DNA from: CAVWDI01 sp963793095 | GTDB taxonomy: Bacteria; Chloroflexota; Anaerolineae; Anaerolineales; UBA4823 | Direction: 5' to 3' | Length of the DNA: 64,000 nucleotides | NCBI GenBank assembly: GCA_963793095.1 | Contig: CAWBYY010000011.1 | Span: forward strand, 248,001 to 312,000 | Part shown: positions 17,193-26,020 of the stretch, piece by piece | Layout: each line of letters starts with the position of its first letter | Numbering within the stretch: position 1 is the first letter of the stretch | The notes under the pieces: model-generated | The model's input: only the letters and a program-made list of their open reading frames with translations | Told to the model about the DNA's origin: nothing | Databases searched by the model: none | Made by a program: the position numbers and the translations under genes

Positions 17193-18626
17193 TCAGGGCA
17201 GTTTCCCGCTGTTTGCCCAGTCGTCGCCCACAACGACAGAAATATCGACCGGGCTGGCCGGGTCGTTTACGTAAAAGATGCGGATTGGGTCGACTGCCAT
17301 CAAATCAACCAGGTATTTTAACGTGTAGGGGACGCCGTTGTAAAATGTGATTTCGGTATAGGGAGTGACTTTTTCAGAGTTGTTGGTTTCGACAACATTA
17401 ATATTCAGCGATTTCAGGTAATCAGTGGTGCTGGCCGCCAAACCGGGCGTGTAACTGCCGTTCAGAATTTTGATGCGGGCGTTTTCTGCCTGGACTGCCT
17501 GAGCCGGGTCCATACCTGCCGCTGAAGGGCCGATCGCACCGTTCGCGGTGAAAATTTCGTCGCGCAGCAGGCGGATCTTTTCGGTCAGCGGTTTCAGCAC
17601 TTCCTGGCCGCCATCCGGTGAGGTGGCGAAGGTTATTTGATCTGAGCCGATCGCGCCGCGCTTTATGTTTTCCTCAGGGATATGAGTCGCCATCCAGCCC
17701 AGGCGTATCGCTTGGTCCAGATTCATGTTGGTATTCACCCCGGATGAAAGTTCGTTGTACAGGATGGGAGCCTTGGCGAGCAGGTCGGGCCACATCTTGG
17801 GGCGCATAATCTGTTTGCGGATTGCCATAACCACCTGCTGCTGGCGTTCTGAGCGGTCAAAATCGCCGCCTTCGGTTTTGCGGGCGCGCACATACGCCAG
17901 AGCCAGCTCACCTGGCAGGTTGTGGGTTCCCGGTTTGAGCCATTTTGTATTGTCATCTCCGAGCGGATCGAGCTTTATTCGTTCGGGGACGTCCACTTTC
18001 ACGCCGTATATCTCATCGATAAAACGCACAAAAGCTCCAAAATCTACCTGGGCATAAAAATCAACTGGAACGCCAAGCAGTTCCTCAACGGTGTCCACCG
18101 ACAACTGGGGTCCACCCCCGGGAAGCTGGTAAGCCTCGCCCAACTGATATGCGGTATTGATGCGCCCGTAGTTAAATCCCGGTATATTTACCCACAGATC
18201 GCGCGGGATTGAAAGCATACCCCCGGTCTGGGTGAGCGGGTCAAATGTGAGCAGAATCATCGTATCCGTACGGGGAGGGCCTTCTCCGGCGGACCAATCG
18301 CGATAGTCGAGCCCCATGACCAGCATGGAAACTCGCTCGGCGCCGTCCCATTCCGGAGGCGGAGGACCATCGCTGGGCTGAAGCGGTGTGGTGGCATCCT
18401 GGACGATAACCTCTCCCGAACCCTGAGAGGAGGGTATGGATTCCCTTATGGAGATGCCGGGCAGTCCGGTCAATTCCCAGGCGATTACAAAATCGCGAAA
18501 AGACACAAATGTCAGATAGGCGACCAGCAGCCCGGCGATAATAAAACCAGCCAGGACCGCAATTCGCAAATATTTTGTGGTTTGAGGTCGCGATTCTTTT
18601 ATGCTGTCAGTATTTTCATCAGTCAT
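17193..18626 (-). CDS. LCP family cell-wall polymer transferase with LytR C-terminal domain
   Basis: 477 residues. A short cytoplasmic N-terminus and one transmembrane helix (about 20-45) anchor an extracellular LytR-CpsA-Psr domain. It shows VLVMGLD-like MLVMGLDYRDW, the arginine-containing PPRTDTMILLTFDP, LSIPRDLWVNIPGF, INTAYQLGEAY and LAYVRARKTEGGDFDRSERQQ, with the Arg and Asp residues that bind the polyprenyl pyrophosphate head. The C-terminus (IKILNGSYTPGLA) is a LytR_C domain. Such proteins attach glycopolymers to peptidoglycan or other surface acceptors. In Chloroflexota the acceptor is not established. It is monocistronic by appearance, 63 bases from recD2. Confidence 0.9.
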   Translation of the reverse strand: MTDENTDSIKESRPQTTKYLRIAVLAGFIIAGLLVAYLTFVSFRDFVIAWELTGLPGISIRESIPSSQGSGEVIVQDATTPLQPSDGPPPPEWDGAERVSMLVMGLDYRDWSAGEGPPRTDTMILLTFDPLTQTGGMLSIPRDLWVNIPGFNYGRINTAYQLGEAYQLPGGGPQLSVDTVEELLGVPVDFYAQVDFGAFVRFIDEIYGVKVDVPERIKLDPLGDDNTKWLKPGTHNLPGELALAYVRARKTEGGDFDRSERQQQVVMAIRKQIMRPKMWPDLLAKAPILYNELSSGVNTNMNLDQAIRLGWMATHIPEENIKRGAIGSDQITFATSPDGGQEVLKPLTEKIRLLRDEIFTANGAIGPSAAGMDPAQAVQAENARIKILNGSYTPGLAASTTDYLKSLNINVVETNNSEKVTPYTEITFYNGVPYTLKYLVDLMAVDPIRIFYVNDPASPVDISVVVGDDWANSGKLP

Positions 18627-18747
18627 TTTGGCTGCCTTCGGCCGTCAATTGTTGCAGTTTGAACTAAAAGCGGCGGAATTATATCACGGTATAATTGCGG
18701 CGCAATCCGGTTTAATCGGGGCTTAATCAGGCTTTTTAAATTTACAT

Positions 18748-20779
18748 ATGAGTTTACTATCAGCCCAAAACCTGGCAAAATCGTTTGGCGCGGACGACAT
18801 TTTTTCCGGGATCGACCTGGATGTCCCCCGGCAGGCTCGAATCGCGCTTCTTGGCCCGAATGGGATTGGCAAGACAACCCTGCTGCGGATTCTGCTGGGA
18901 TTGGACGAACCCAGCGAAGGCCTGGTGCGTTCAGCGAAGGGTCTGAACACGGGATATCTGCCCCAGGAAGCCGGCATCCACGCCAACCACAGTCTGTGGG
19001 AAGAGTGTCTGAAAGGGGTTGAAGGTTTACTGGCACAGGAGAAAGAGCTCGCCAGGCTGGAAATGGAGATGAGTGATCCCGGCCAGGCCCAGGATGTGCT
19101 TGAAAGGTATGGAAAACTCCAGCATGAATTTGAGATTGCAGGGGGATATACCTATGAAACCCGCCTCCGCAGCATCCTGAGCGGACTGGGATTTAAACCG
19201 CGCGATTATTCACGTCCGCTGACCCAGCTTTCTGGCGGGCAGCGCACACGGGCGCGGCTGAGCGCGGCTGCTCCTCTCTGAACCGGACCTGCTTGTACTG
19301 GATGAGCCCACCAACCACCTCGATATTGCCGCGGTTGAATGGTTGGAGAATTACCTGGAAAAATGGGAGGGTGCGGTCCTGCTTGTCTCTCATGACCGCT
19401 ATTTCCTGGACCGGGTGGTAAACACAATCTGGGAGATGAGCCGGGGGGGAATTGAGCTGTACCGCGGGAATTACAGCGCGTACGTGGAACAGCGCCAGGA
19501 AAGATGGGAGCGGCGCAGGTCAATATTTTTATCTGAAAAGGAACGCCTGGAGAAGGAGCTTGACTACATAAAACGCAACATCGCCAGCCAGAGGACCCAG
19601 CTTGCGAAAGGCAAGCTTAAACGGCTCAGCCGCGAAGTTCAGGCGATCGAGGTTCTCGGCACGGAAGCGGTCAGGGATAAAAGCTGGGGGGAGATCAGCG
19701 CTGAGGCGGATATATCTGAGCACAGCATGGGCCTGGCGGAATTAGAAAGCCGTATCAAAGCTTTGAGAGAGCCCACCAATCGCCCCCCGCAGTTGAAGAT
19801 GGCCCTCAAATCCAGCCAGCGCTCTGGAGAGCTGGTAATCAGGACCCGCGACCTGGAAATCGGGTACCACGACGAGGGCAGACCGCTTTTCAGGTCGCCA
19901 GAGCTGCTGCTCAGGCTGGGAGAATGCGCGGGGGTGATCGGCCCGAACGGAGCTGGCAAGACCACATTGTTGAAGACCCTGCTGGGCCTGGTGCCGCCCT
20001 TCAGCGGAGAGGTGATTCTGGGAGCCAGTCTGAAGGTTGGCTATTTCGCCCAGGCTCATGAAGACCTGCAACCAAAGCGGACACTGGTTCAGGAGCTGGA
20101 GGCTGTTGCTCCCCAGATGCTCCTGGCGGAGATCCGCAATTATCTGGCCCGATTTTTATTCAAGGGGGACGATGTTTTTAGAAAAGTATCCACGCTGTCG
20201 GGCGGGGAGCGCGGTCGCCTGGCTCTGGCGATTCTGGCGCTCAAGGATACGAACCTGCTTCTGCTGGATGAACCGACCAATCACCTGGATATCCCCTCCC
20301 AGGAGGTCCTGCAGGAAGTGCTTATGGGTTATCGCGGGACGATGATGCTGGTTTCGCATGACCGCTATCTGATTGATGCGCTGGGAACCCAAATCTGGGA
20401 AATTCAACCTGACCAGACCGGGCTGGAGGTGTTTAAAGGCTCTTACAGCGAATATCGTCGGCAGCAGGAAGAAAGAGAACTGGAACAACCGCCCGCCGAA
20501 TCAAAAAACCGGCAAAAAAACCTGGCTGAAAAACGCCAGACGAACGCGGAATTAAAACTGGCCAGACAGCGGCGGGCTCGCCTGCAGGAGGTCGAAAACC
20601 GGATCGCGTATTTGGAAAGAGAGCTGGCTGTGATTTCGAAGGAGCTTGAGAACCCGCCTGAGGAACATACAAAAGTGCTGGAATTGGGGGAAAATTATGT
20701 GCAGGTACAAAACCAGATGGATGTACTGCTGGAAGAGTGGGAAGCGCTGAATACAAGCCTTCAAACGGTCGGCGGTTAA
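18748..20779 (+). CDS. ABC-F family ATPase, one frameshift
   Basis: About 677 residues after repair: two ABC domains in one chain without membrane segments, the plan of ABC-F translation factors (Uup/EttA/YdiF type) that work at the ribosomal E site. First domain: GPNGIGKTTLLRIL, LSGGQRTRARL, then LLVLDEPTNHLDIAAVEWLE. A charged linker follows (LEKELDYIKRNIASQRTQ). Second domain: GPNGAGKTTLLKTLL, LSGGERGRLALAIL, LLLLDEPTNHLDIPSQEVL. A coiled-coil C-terminal tail ends the protein. Deleting the A at 19261 restores ARLARLLLSEPDLL between signature and Walker B; as written the first frame ends at 19281. The start ATG is at 18748. Confidence 0.9.
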
Positions 20780-21599
20780 GTCCCCCAATCCCGCAGGTAC
20801 AGGAAATCATATCCGACAGTGCGGTTGCTTAGCTTGGCGATCGGGGGCACAATCCGCTTGAAGTGACTGCGCTGGATGCGCTCAATCACCCGCTCAACAA
20901 ATTCGGGTTTAAAACCCGATTGTAAACATTCTTCCGGCCGGTAGCGTTCATCCACCAGCAGGTAAAGCAGGCGGTCGACTTCTTCATAAGTGAAACCCAG
21001 CTCGCCTTCATCGGTCTGGCCGGGCCATAAGTCTGCGCTTGGAGGTTTATCAACGATCGCCTGCGGTACGCCCAGCGCGCTTGCAAGCTGGCGAACCTGG
21101 GTTTTATAAAGATCACCGATCGGGTTAAAGAGCGCAAGCCGAGTCGCCATAAATCGTTGTGTAACCCAAAAGAATTTCCGTTTTGTTGCCAGTACCGATA
21201 ACCAGCCCGTTAAAAGCGGCTGACTGATCATAGAGCACCAGCATGCGCGCCCGGGCCATTGCGTTACCGCGCCGGACCTGGTCTGCATCCGGGAAGAGAT
21301 CGAAAAGCGGTTCGACGATCTCGCTAATCGGCAGTGTCAGTGATTGGATTCCAAGATCATCAATCACAAGCTGGGCATGCTCCAGCGAGTCCCGGGCTGA
21401 AGTTTTATACGGCATCCGGATTGCCAGTACATTCTGCGGCCCAAGCGCTTCGGCTGCCAGATAACACCCCACCGCCGAGTTCGATCCCCCCGGATAGGGC
21501 GATAACCCCACGGGTGAATCCAGCCCGGGTGATTTCAGTAGAAATGAATCCGGTCAGGATTTTACGAGCCAGGCCGGTGTTAATGTTCAGGCTGTCCAT
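20776..21599 (-). CDS. nadE: NAD synthetase (ammonia-ligase domain only), two frameshifts
   Basis: About 274 residues after repair. NadE adenylates and amidates nicotinate adenine dinucleotide to NAD. The PP-loop SGGIDSAVGCYLAAE is split by one extra base at 21480/21481 (ATCGAACTCG should read ATCGACTCG). A second extra T at 21127-21129 splits GYTTIYGDSACAL from NPIGDLYKTQVRQLA. Other motifs present: NAMARARMLVLYDQS, VIGTGNKTEILLGY and KPPSADLWPGQTDE. There is no amidohydrolase domain, but a nitrilase gene of the NadE type lies three genes upstream in the same operon. The ATG at 21599 overlaps the end of the stress-protein gene by 20 bases, implying coupling. Confidence 0.9.
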
Positions 21600-22080
21600 C
21601 TGCGTACTCTCCGTCACCGGTTTCAACACGGTAGGTTTTAATTATTTTCCCTTCCTGGAGAATTATAAATTCAACATCGTGCTTCCGGTGAAGTTCACAG
21701 GTGATATCATGCAGAAATTCTTCTGTGATAATGCCGGTACCGCCGGAAGATGAGCCCAGAATAACCGTCTCGATATTGAATCCCTCAATTACTTCCGAGA
21801 GGACCTTTTGGAAAAACCCTCTCCGAACCAGTATATGGGCGGTAACACCTTCGTTGCAGGCGCGTTCCTGAGCCATTAGGAGCATAAACTCTCCCAATTC
21901 ATCCAGTTCAGCCTCGATGTCGATCACTTTCGGGGCCGCGGTGTGATCCAGGAATTTGATGTTTGAAATGTAAAGGAACATCATATCCTGGCCGCGCTCC
22001 CTGGCAATTGCGATCGCCCTATCTTGATTTGGATAACTACCTTCGCCTCCACGGGTCAGGCATAATATTTTGATATCCAT
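21580..22080 (-). CDS. Universal stress protein (UspA) family
   Basis: 166 residues with a Usp-type alpha/beta fold: a beta strand MDIKILCLTRGGEGS, helix with DRAIAIARERGQDMMFLYISN, a long helix AELDELGEFMLLMAQERACN, then HILVRRGFFQKVLSEVIEG and the nucleotide-loop-like ILGSSSGGTGIITEEFLHDI. The last is a G-x-x-x-x-G-type stretch seen in ATP-binding members. It lies between the anion permease gene (27 bases) and nadE (overlapping), so it belongs to the NAD operon by position. Its role there may be sensing nucleotide or stress status; this is inference. Confidence 0.78.
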   Translation of the reverse strand: MDIKILCLTRGGEGSYPNQDRAIAIARERGQDMMFLYISNIKFLDHTAAPKVIDIEAELDELGEFMLLMAQERACNEGVTAHILVRRGFFQKVLSEVIEGFNIETVILGSSSGGTGIITEEFLHDITCELHRKHDVEFIILQEGKIIKTYRVETGDGEYADGQPEH

Positions 22081-22107
22081 CTTATTTTTCTCCTCCAGGG
22101 GGCTGTT

Positions 22108-23847
22108 TTAGAAATGATATAACAGCCACAAGAATCCAATCGCAAGGGTGATGTAAGTCACTGGCAATCCTACCTTGAGAAACTCTTTAAATGTGATCGG
22201 AGTGTTGGTCTGGTTGGTGATACCGGCGGTGACCAGGTTGGCTTCACCTCCGATAAGCGTGCCGTTACCGCCCATTGCGGCGCCCATTGATAGGGCATAA
22301 AATAATACTTTACTTTCCGCTCCCGGGATCAACAGTGTCAGGTATTGGACGATTGGGAGCATTGCGGCAGCAAGCGGGATGTTGGCGATCACAGTGGAGA
22401 GCGTACCGACTCCAAACACAATCATGAAAATCCCCAGCGGGAGATTGTCGCCAATCAATTCCGCCATGCCGCTGGCAGCCAAACCCAGCAGGCCGACTTC
22501 CTGGATTGAACCAACAACCACGAACAACGCCATAAAAAACACCAGGGTGGTCCAGTCGACCGCGATGATCATCTGGTGTACATCCGGATTTAACCAGATA
22601 AGAAGGGCTGTCGCGCCGATCATGGCCGGGACGGCCGGAGACAGGTGAACCTGCTCACCCAGGATAAAACCGATAATCACCAGGATGAAAACAGTTCCCG
22701 CCTTCCATAGATTCTGGGGGTCTTCCATGCGGGCGTTCTGTTCAAGACGCTGGTAAAGGGCTGGGGATATTTCAGCGCTCTTTTTCAAGAATTCCTTGCG
22801 GTAGTGGAACAGAATATAAGCTGACATTGCGATCAAAGCCAAAATCACACCGATGGTCTGGTTGACCAGAAAATCGGTAAATGAGATGTTGGCGTAGGCT
22901 CCGATAAGAATGTTGGTTGGCGTACCGACAAGGGTGCTTATGCCGCCAATATTTGAGGCTAAAATCAGGGGGATGATCAGGGAAATTGGGTGGATGCCAA
23001 GCGCTAAACCGATCTGCAAGCTGATCGGTGTCATCAAAAGCATAGTGGTGAAGTTGTCCAGCAGGGCGGAGGCTACTGCGGTGATAACAATTAATATCAG
23101 CACCAGTAGCCAGGTGCGGCCGCGGCTGAGGCGATAAGCCTGGAAAGCCATCCACTGGAATATCCCGGTTGCTTCGATGATGGCTACAATGATCATCATA
23201 CCCATCACCAGGAAGATTACCTCCCAGTTGATGTAGCTCAAGCCGCGTTCGAATGTGAAGATAAAAAAGCCGGGATCGAATAAGCCGCCGACATAGGAAA
23301 CAATAAAAACAGCTGACATGCCGGCCAGCGCGGCGGTAGTGCTATGCAGTATCTCCAGAGCGATCAAAAGCAGCACGCCGATAAAAATCAGGGTGGCAGC
23401 ATAGAAACCAGCGTTATAGTCCCGGTTAAGTGTCAATTCGCCAACCTGGAACAGTCCGAGGTCATCCAGGTCTTCCAGTTCCTGCAATCTGAATGTCAGG
23501 GACATGGGTATAAACCGGGGGTGCTGGATCGAAATCTGGAGTTCTTCCTGCGGCACTTCAACCAGGAAAATTCGCCAGGTGCCGTCCTCCTGGCTCTCAG
23601 TTTCAGCCAGAATATGCTCGCCGTCCAGGGTCAGAGCGGTCACGACTGCGCCTGCGACCGGGATACCCTGCTCATCCTTAACCTGACCGATAACCACAAA
23701 ATCGCCCTCATTCGGCGGCGGCTGGTCGGATGCCAGCCCTTCACCCGGGATTACATCCGGCAGTGTAAAAAGCAGAACGGCGGCAATTGCTGCACCGAAA
23801 ACAATTTGTACCGGACTGAATCGTTTAATAATCATCAAGAAATTCAT
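22108..23847 (-). CDS. ArsB/NhaD/DASS-type anion permease with N-terminal carboxypeptidase-regulatory-like domain
   Basis: 579 residues. After one N-terminal hydrophobic segment (about 12-30) comes an extracytoplasmic beta-sandwich of the carboxypeptidase regulatory type (GDFVVIGQVKDEQGIPVAGA, about 48-130). A permease of 10-12 membrane helices follows, with the ion-transporter hallmarks SALLDNFTTMLLMTPI and LASNIGGISTLVGTPTNILIG, and near the end GAAMGGNGTLIGGEANLV. This is the ion transporter superfamily, whose members move dicarboxylates, arsenite, sulphate or Na+/H+. The fused sandwich domain is unusual. It lies 5 bases after the nitrilase gene and 27 before the stress-protein gene, so it is in the NAD operon. 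Substrate unknown. Confidence 0.85.
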   Translation of the reverse strand: MNFLMIIKRFSPVQIVFGAAIAAVLLFTLPDVIPGEGLASDQPPPNEGDFVVIGQVKDEQGIPVAGAVVTALTLDGEHILAETESQEDGTWRIFLVEVPQEELQISIQHPRFIPMSLTFRLQELEDLDDLGLFQVGELTLNRDYNAGFYAATLIFIGVLLLIALEILHSTTAALAGMSAVFIVSYVGGLFDPGFFIFTFERGLSYINWEVIFLVMGMMIIVAIIEATGIFQWMAFQAYRLSRGRTWLLVLILIVITAVASALLDNFTTMLLMTPISLQIGLALGIHPISLIIPLILASNIGGISTLVGTPTNILIGAYANISFTDFLVNQTIGVILALIAMSAYILFHYRKEFLKKSAEISPALYQRLEQNARMEDPQNLWKAGTVFILVIIGFILGEQVHLSPAVPAMIGATALLIWLNPDVHQMIIAVDWTTLVFFMALFVVVGSIQEVGLLGLAASGMAELIGDNLPLGIFMIVFGVGTLSTVIANIPLAAAMLPIVQYLTLLIPGAESKVLFYALSMGAAMGGNGTLIGGEANLVTAGITNQTNTPITFKEFLKVGLPVTYITLAIGFLWLLYHF

Positions 23848-23852
23848 AATAC

Positions 23853-24719
23853 CTAACGGTTTACTTGACCTCCTTTTTGAGTGATCCGGATCATCTCCCG
23901 CATCACCAGGGCGGTCCTCTCGTCGCGCAGAAGGGGTAGGCGCGTCCGGGTGCGGTGCAGCTGTTCCAGATCGATCGTGGTAATGACCAGGTCTTCCTGG
24001 TGGTATGGACCTTTCACGACCAGCCTGCCGTTGGGGTCAAAGATGGTCGACCCGCCCCAGAAATTGAGCCCATCTTCATATCCAGCCCGGTTGGCATGGG
24101 CTACAAAGGTGGTGAAAAGGCTGGCATAGGCTTGATTGATGCGCTCAACCCAGCGGGCTGATTCTAATGAAGGTTCTTCGCTCAATCCTCTCCCCGGCGA
24201 GGCGGAGGTGAACAGCATAATGTCGGCGCCATCCAGCCACAGCAGGTAAGGGGGAGATGCATGCCAGAAATCCTCGCAGATCAGAATTCCGAATCTACCG
24301 AAACGGGTATCAAATGCGCGCACGTCATCCCCCCATGCAAAGAAGCGCCCTTCGTCGAACAACCCGTAGGTTGGCAGGTACACCTTGTGGTGGACATGGA
24401 GGATATTTCCGCCTGAGAGGTAAGCTGAGGCGATAAAAAACCTGTTACGGGGGTCTTCATCCACGAAACCGACCACCAGATCGATATCCTGGCTGGCAGC
24501 CAGCAATTCCCTGAAAACCGGTTGATCAGGGTTGGCATTGATTGCGACAGTTGAGACAAGGTCCTGCAGGACGTAACCGGTCAGGGAAAGCTCCGGAAAC
24601 ACAAGCAGGTCTGCCCCTGCATGGCGAGCTTCTTCAACCAGACTAAGGTGCTGAGCAAGGTTCGATTTAATTTCGCCAAGCCGGGTGTTGATCTGGGCAA
24701 GGGCTATCGTAATGTGCAT
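23853..24719 (-). CDS. Nitrilase-family amidohydrolase, probable glutaminase partner of NadE
   Basis: 288 residues, one carbon-nitrogen hydrolase domain. The catalytic triad is visible: Glu43 (FPELSLTGY), Lys112 (HHKVYLPTYGLFDEGRFF) and Cys148 (LICEDFWH). The LPTYGLFDE-RFF stretch and ELSLTGYVLQDL are characteristic of the glutaminase domain at the N-terminus of glutamine-dependent NAD synthetases. Here it stands alone as the first gene of an operon that ends with a NadE lacking this domain. I infer that the two polypeptides form a two-subunit glutamine-dependent NAD synthetase. Another omega-amidase-like role is possible. Confidence 0.85.
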   Translation of the reverse strand: MHITIALAQINTRLGEIKSNLAQHLSLVEEARHAGADLLVFPELSLTGYVLQDLVSTVAINANPDQPVFRELLAASQDIDLVVGFVDEDPRNRFFIASAYLSGGNILHVHHKVYLPTYGLFDEGRFFAWGDDVRAFDTRFGRFGILICEDFWHASPPYLLWLDGADIMLFTSASPGRGLSEEPSLESARWVERINQAYASLFTTFVAHANRAGYEDGLNFWGGSTIFDPNGRLVVKGPYHQEDLVITTIDLEQLHRTRTRLPLLRDERTALVMREMIRITQKGGQVNR

Positions 24720-25034
24720 AAGAATTTCCGGCGTATAAAATTTTTTGTGAAACTTGAATTTTTATATATAAGAAAAAGAATAGACCCCGGGGAGCCTTTT
24801 CCCAGATTTGAATGTCAAATATTATCATACCATGTTGAATTTAGATGGGGAAATGGTTGCGAGAATGGTTTATTGTTACGTTCAAAGCAGCCTGGCGTTT
24901 AATATTCATACCCGCCAGGCGCGTTCACAAAAAGCCTGTTAACCAATTATCCCCTGGCAGAACGCCTGAAAAAAGGGACATTAGAAGGCGCAGCAACCAG
25001 GGGATTGAGGTTAGAGCGGTAGTTGGATTTCCGG
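24720..25034. other. 315-bp intergenic region with inverted repeats
   Basis: Lies between the SIMPL gene end and the nitrilase start. It holds a hairpin GCCTGGCG (24890-24897) with its complement at 24913-24920. It also holds a nested structure: CCCCTGG (24951-24957) pairing with CCAGGGG (24997-25003), around CGCCT (24963-24967) pairing with AGGCG (24986-24990). It probably contains the SIMPL terminator and the NAD-operon promoter. I saw no open frame and no recognised RNA family. Confidence 0.4.
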
Positions 25035-25790
25035 TTACTCGATCAGGTAAATCACCGTCACCTCTACCGTGACGATCATCTGTCCGGGAGAGATGGGAAC
25101 CGCGGCTTCAGCCATAACAGCGGCGCCGCCGCCCCCGCGCCCTTCAAACATCGGGACCGGGTAGCCGCCGGTCAGAGTGCTGATGCTGTGGATCTCCCCC
25201 AGGGTTACCCCGGCTGCGCCTGCCAGTTCACTGGCGATGACCTCCGCGTTTTCAACTGCCGCAACCCGCGCATCCGAAAGGGCTTCATCCTTTTCTGCCA
25301 CGTCAAACTGGATGCCGTGGATGGTATTGGCTCCGGAGGCGACCGCCGTATTGAGCAGGTCTCCGACCTGGTCGAGGTCGCGAACGGTTACATACACGGT
25401 ATTATTGACCACATAAGTAATCTCACCGGTCGGCTGGCCCTGCGGGTCGTATTCCTGCCTGGGGTAAATGTTGAAATTGGTGGTCTGGATGTCTTCTTCA
25501 ACCACGCCTGTAGCGATCAGGGCATCGATCACCTGCTGGGTGTTCTGGTTATTCTCAGAGACAACCTGGGCTGCATCCTGTCCCTCCGTTTGTACACCGA
25601 TGTTGATGTAGGCGATGTCGGGGGAAAGCACTGTTTTGCCGCTGCCAGTGACGGTGATCGTACGCGGGGGCATGTCTACATCCGGGCTGGATTCTTCAGC
25701 AGGGGTTTGTGCGGCTGCCACACCTGAACAGGCGCTTAACAGTACTGCAAATAACATCAAACTTGTAGTGAATAAAATTTTACTGCGCAT
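25035..25790 (-). CDS. SIMPL-domain (DUF541) lipoprotein
   Basis: 251 residues from the ATG at 25790 (AAGGAG upstream). Signal peptide and lipobox LLSAC (Cys21), then a short acidic linker and a SIMPL domain: RTITVTGSGKTVLSPDIAYI, an N-x-x-x-x-x-V-I-D-A-L helix, NTVYVTVRDLDQVGDLL, and the C-terminal ARVAAVENAEVIASELAG. SIMPL/DUF541 proteins (BP26, YggE) are periplasmic or surface oligomers linked to stress tolerance; biochemical activity is unknown. A Gly-rich insertion (FEGRGGGGAAVM) is near the C-terminus. It is divergent from the DUF389 gene. Confidence 0.88.
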   Translation of the reverse strand: MRSKILFTTSLMLFAVLLSACSGVAAAQTPAEESSPDVDMPPRTITVTGSGKTVLSPDIAYINIGVQTEGQDAAQVVSENNQNTQQVIDALIATGVVEEDIQTTNFNIYPRQEYDPQGQPTGEITYVVNNTVYVTVRDLDQVGDLLNTAVASGANTIHGIQFDVAEKDEALSDARVAAVENAEVIASELAGAAGVTLGEIHSISTLTGGYPVPMFEGRGGGGAAVMAEAAVPISPGQMIVTVEVTVIYLIE

Positions 25791-26020
25791 AGCTATCTCC
25801 TTGTGGGTTTTATTTTTTTTCTCCATTGATAATTTCTTAGCTCAGGCGAAAGGATTCAGTTGCACAATCCAGGCCTGTGTATTAGACGTCCAACCTGATG
25901 GATTGGTTCCACTGGATGCTTGCTGGCACTCATCTTGCTATCCAATACTGGATAATTAAACCGCAAAAATCAAATTTGTGTACATAGAAACTACGGATAC
26001 AATTAAACCAGGTACCTGAT

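Noticed and set aside
18748..20779. Two separate ABC ATPase genes
   Set aside because: The first piece ends within the first ABC domain before Walker B; deletion of the A at 19261 gives a normal ABC-F protein.
24872..25072. Plus-strand small protein in the 24.7-25.0 kb gap
   Set aside because: Composition and codon use look random, and no ribosome-binding site is present.
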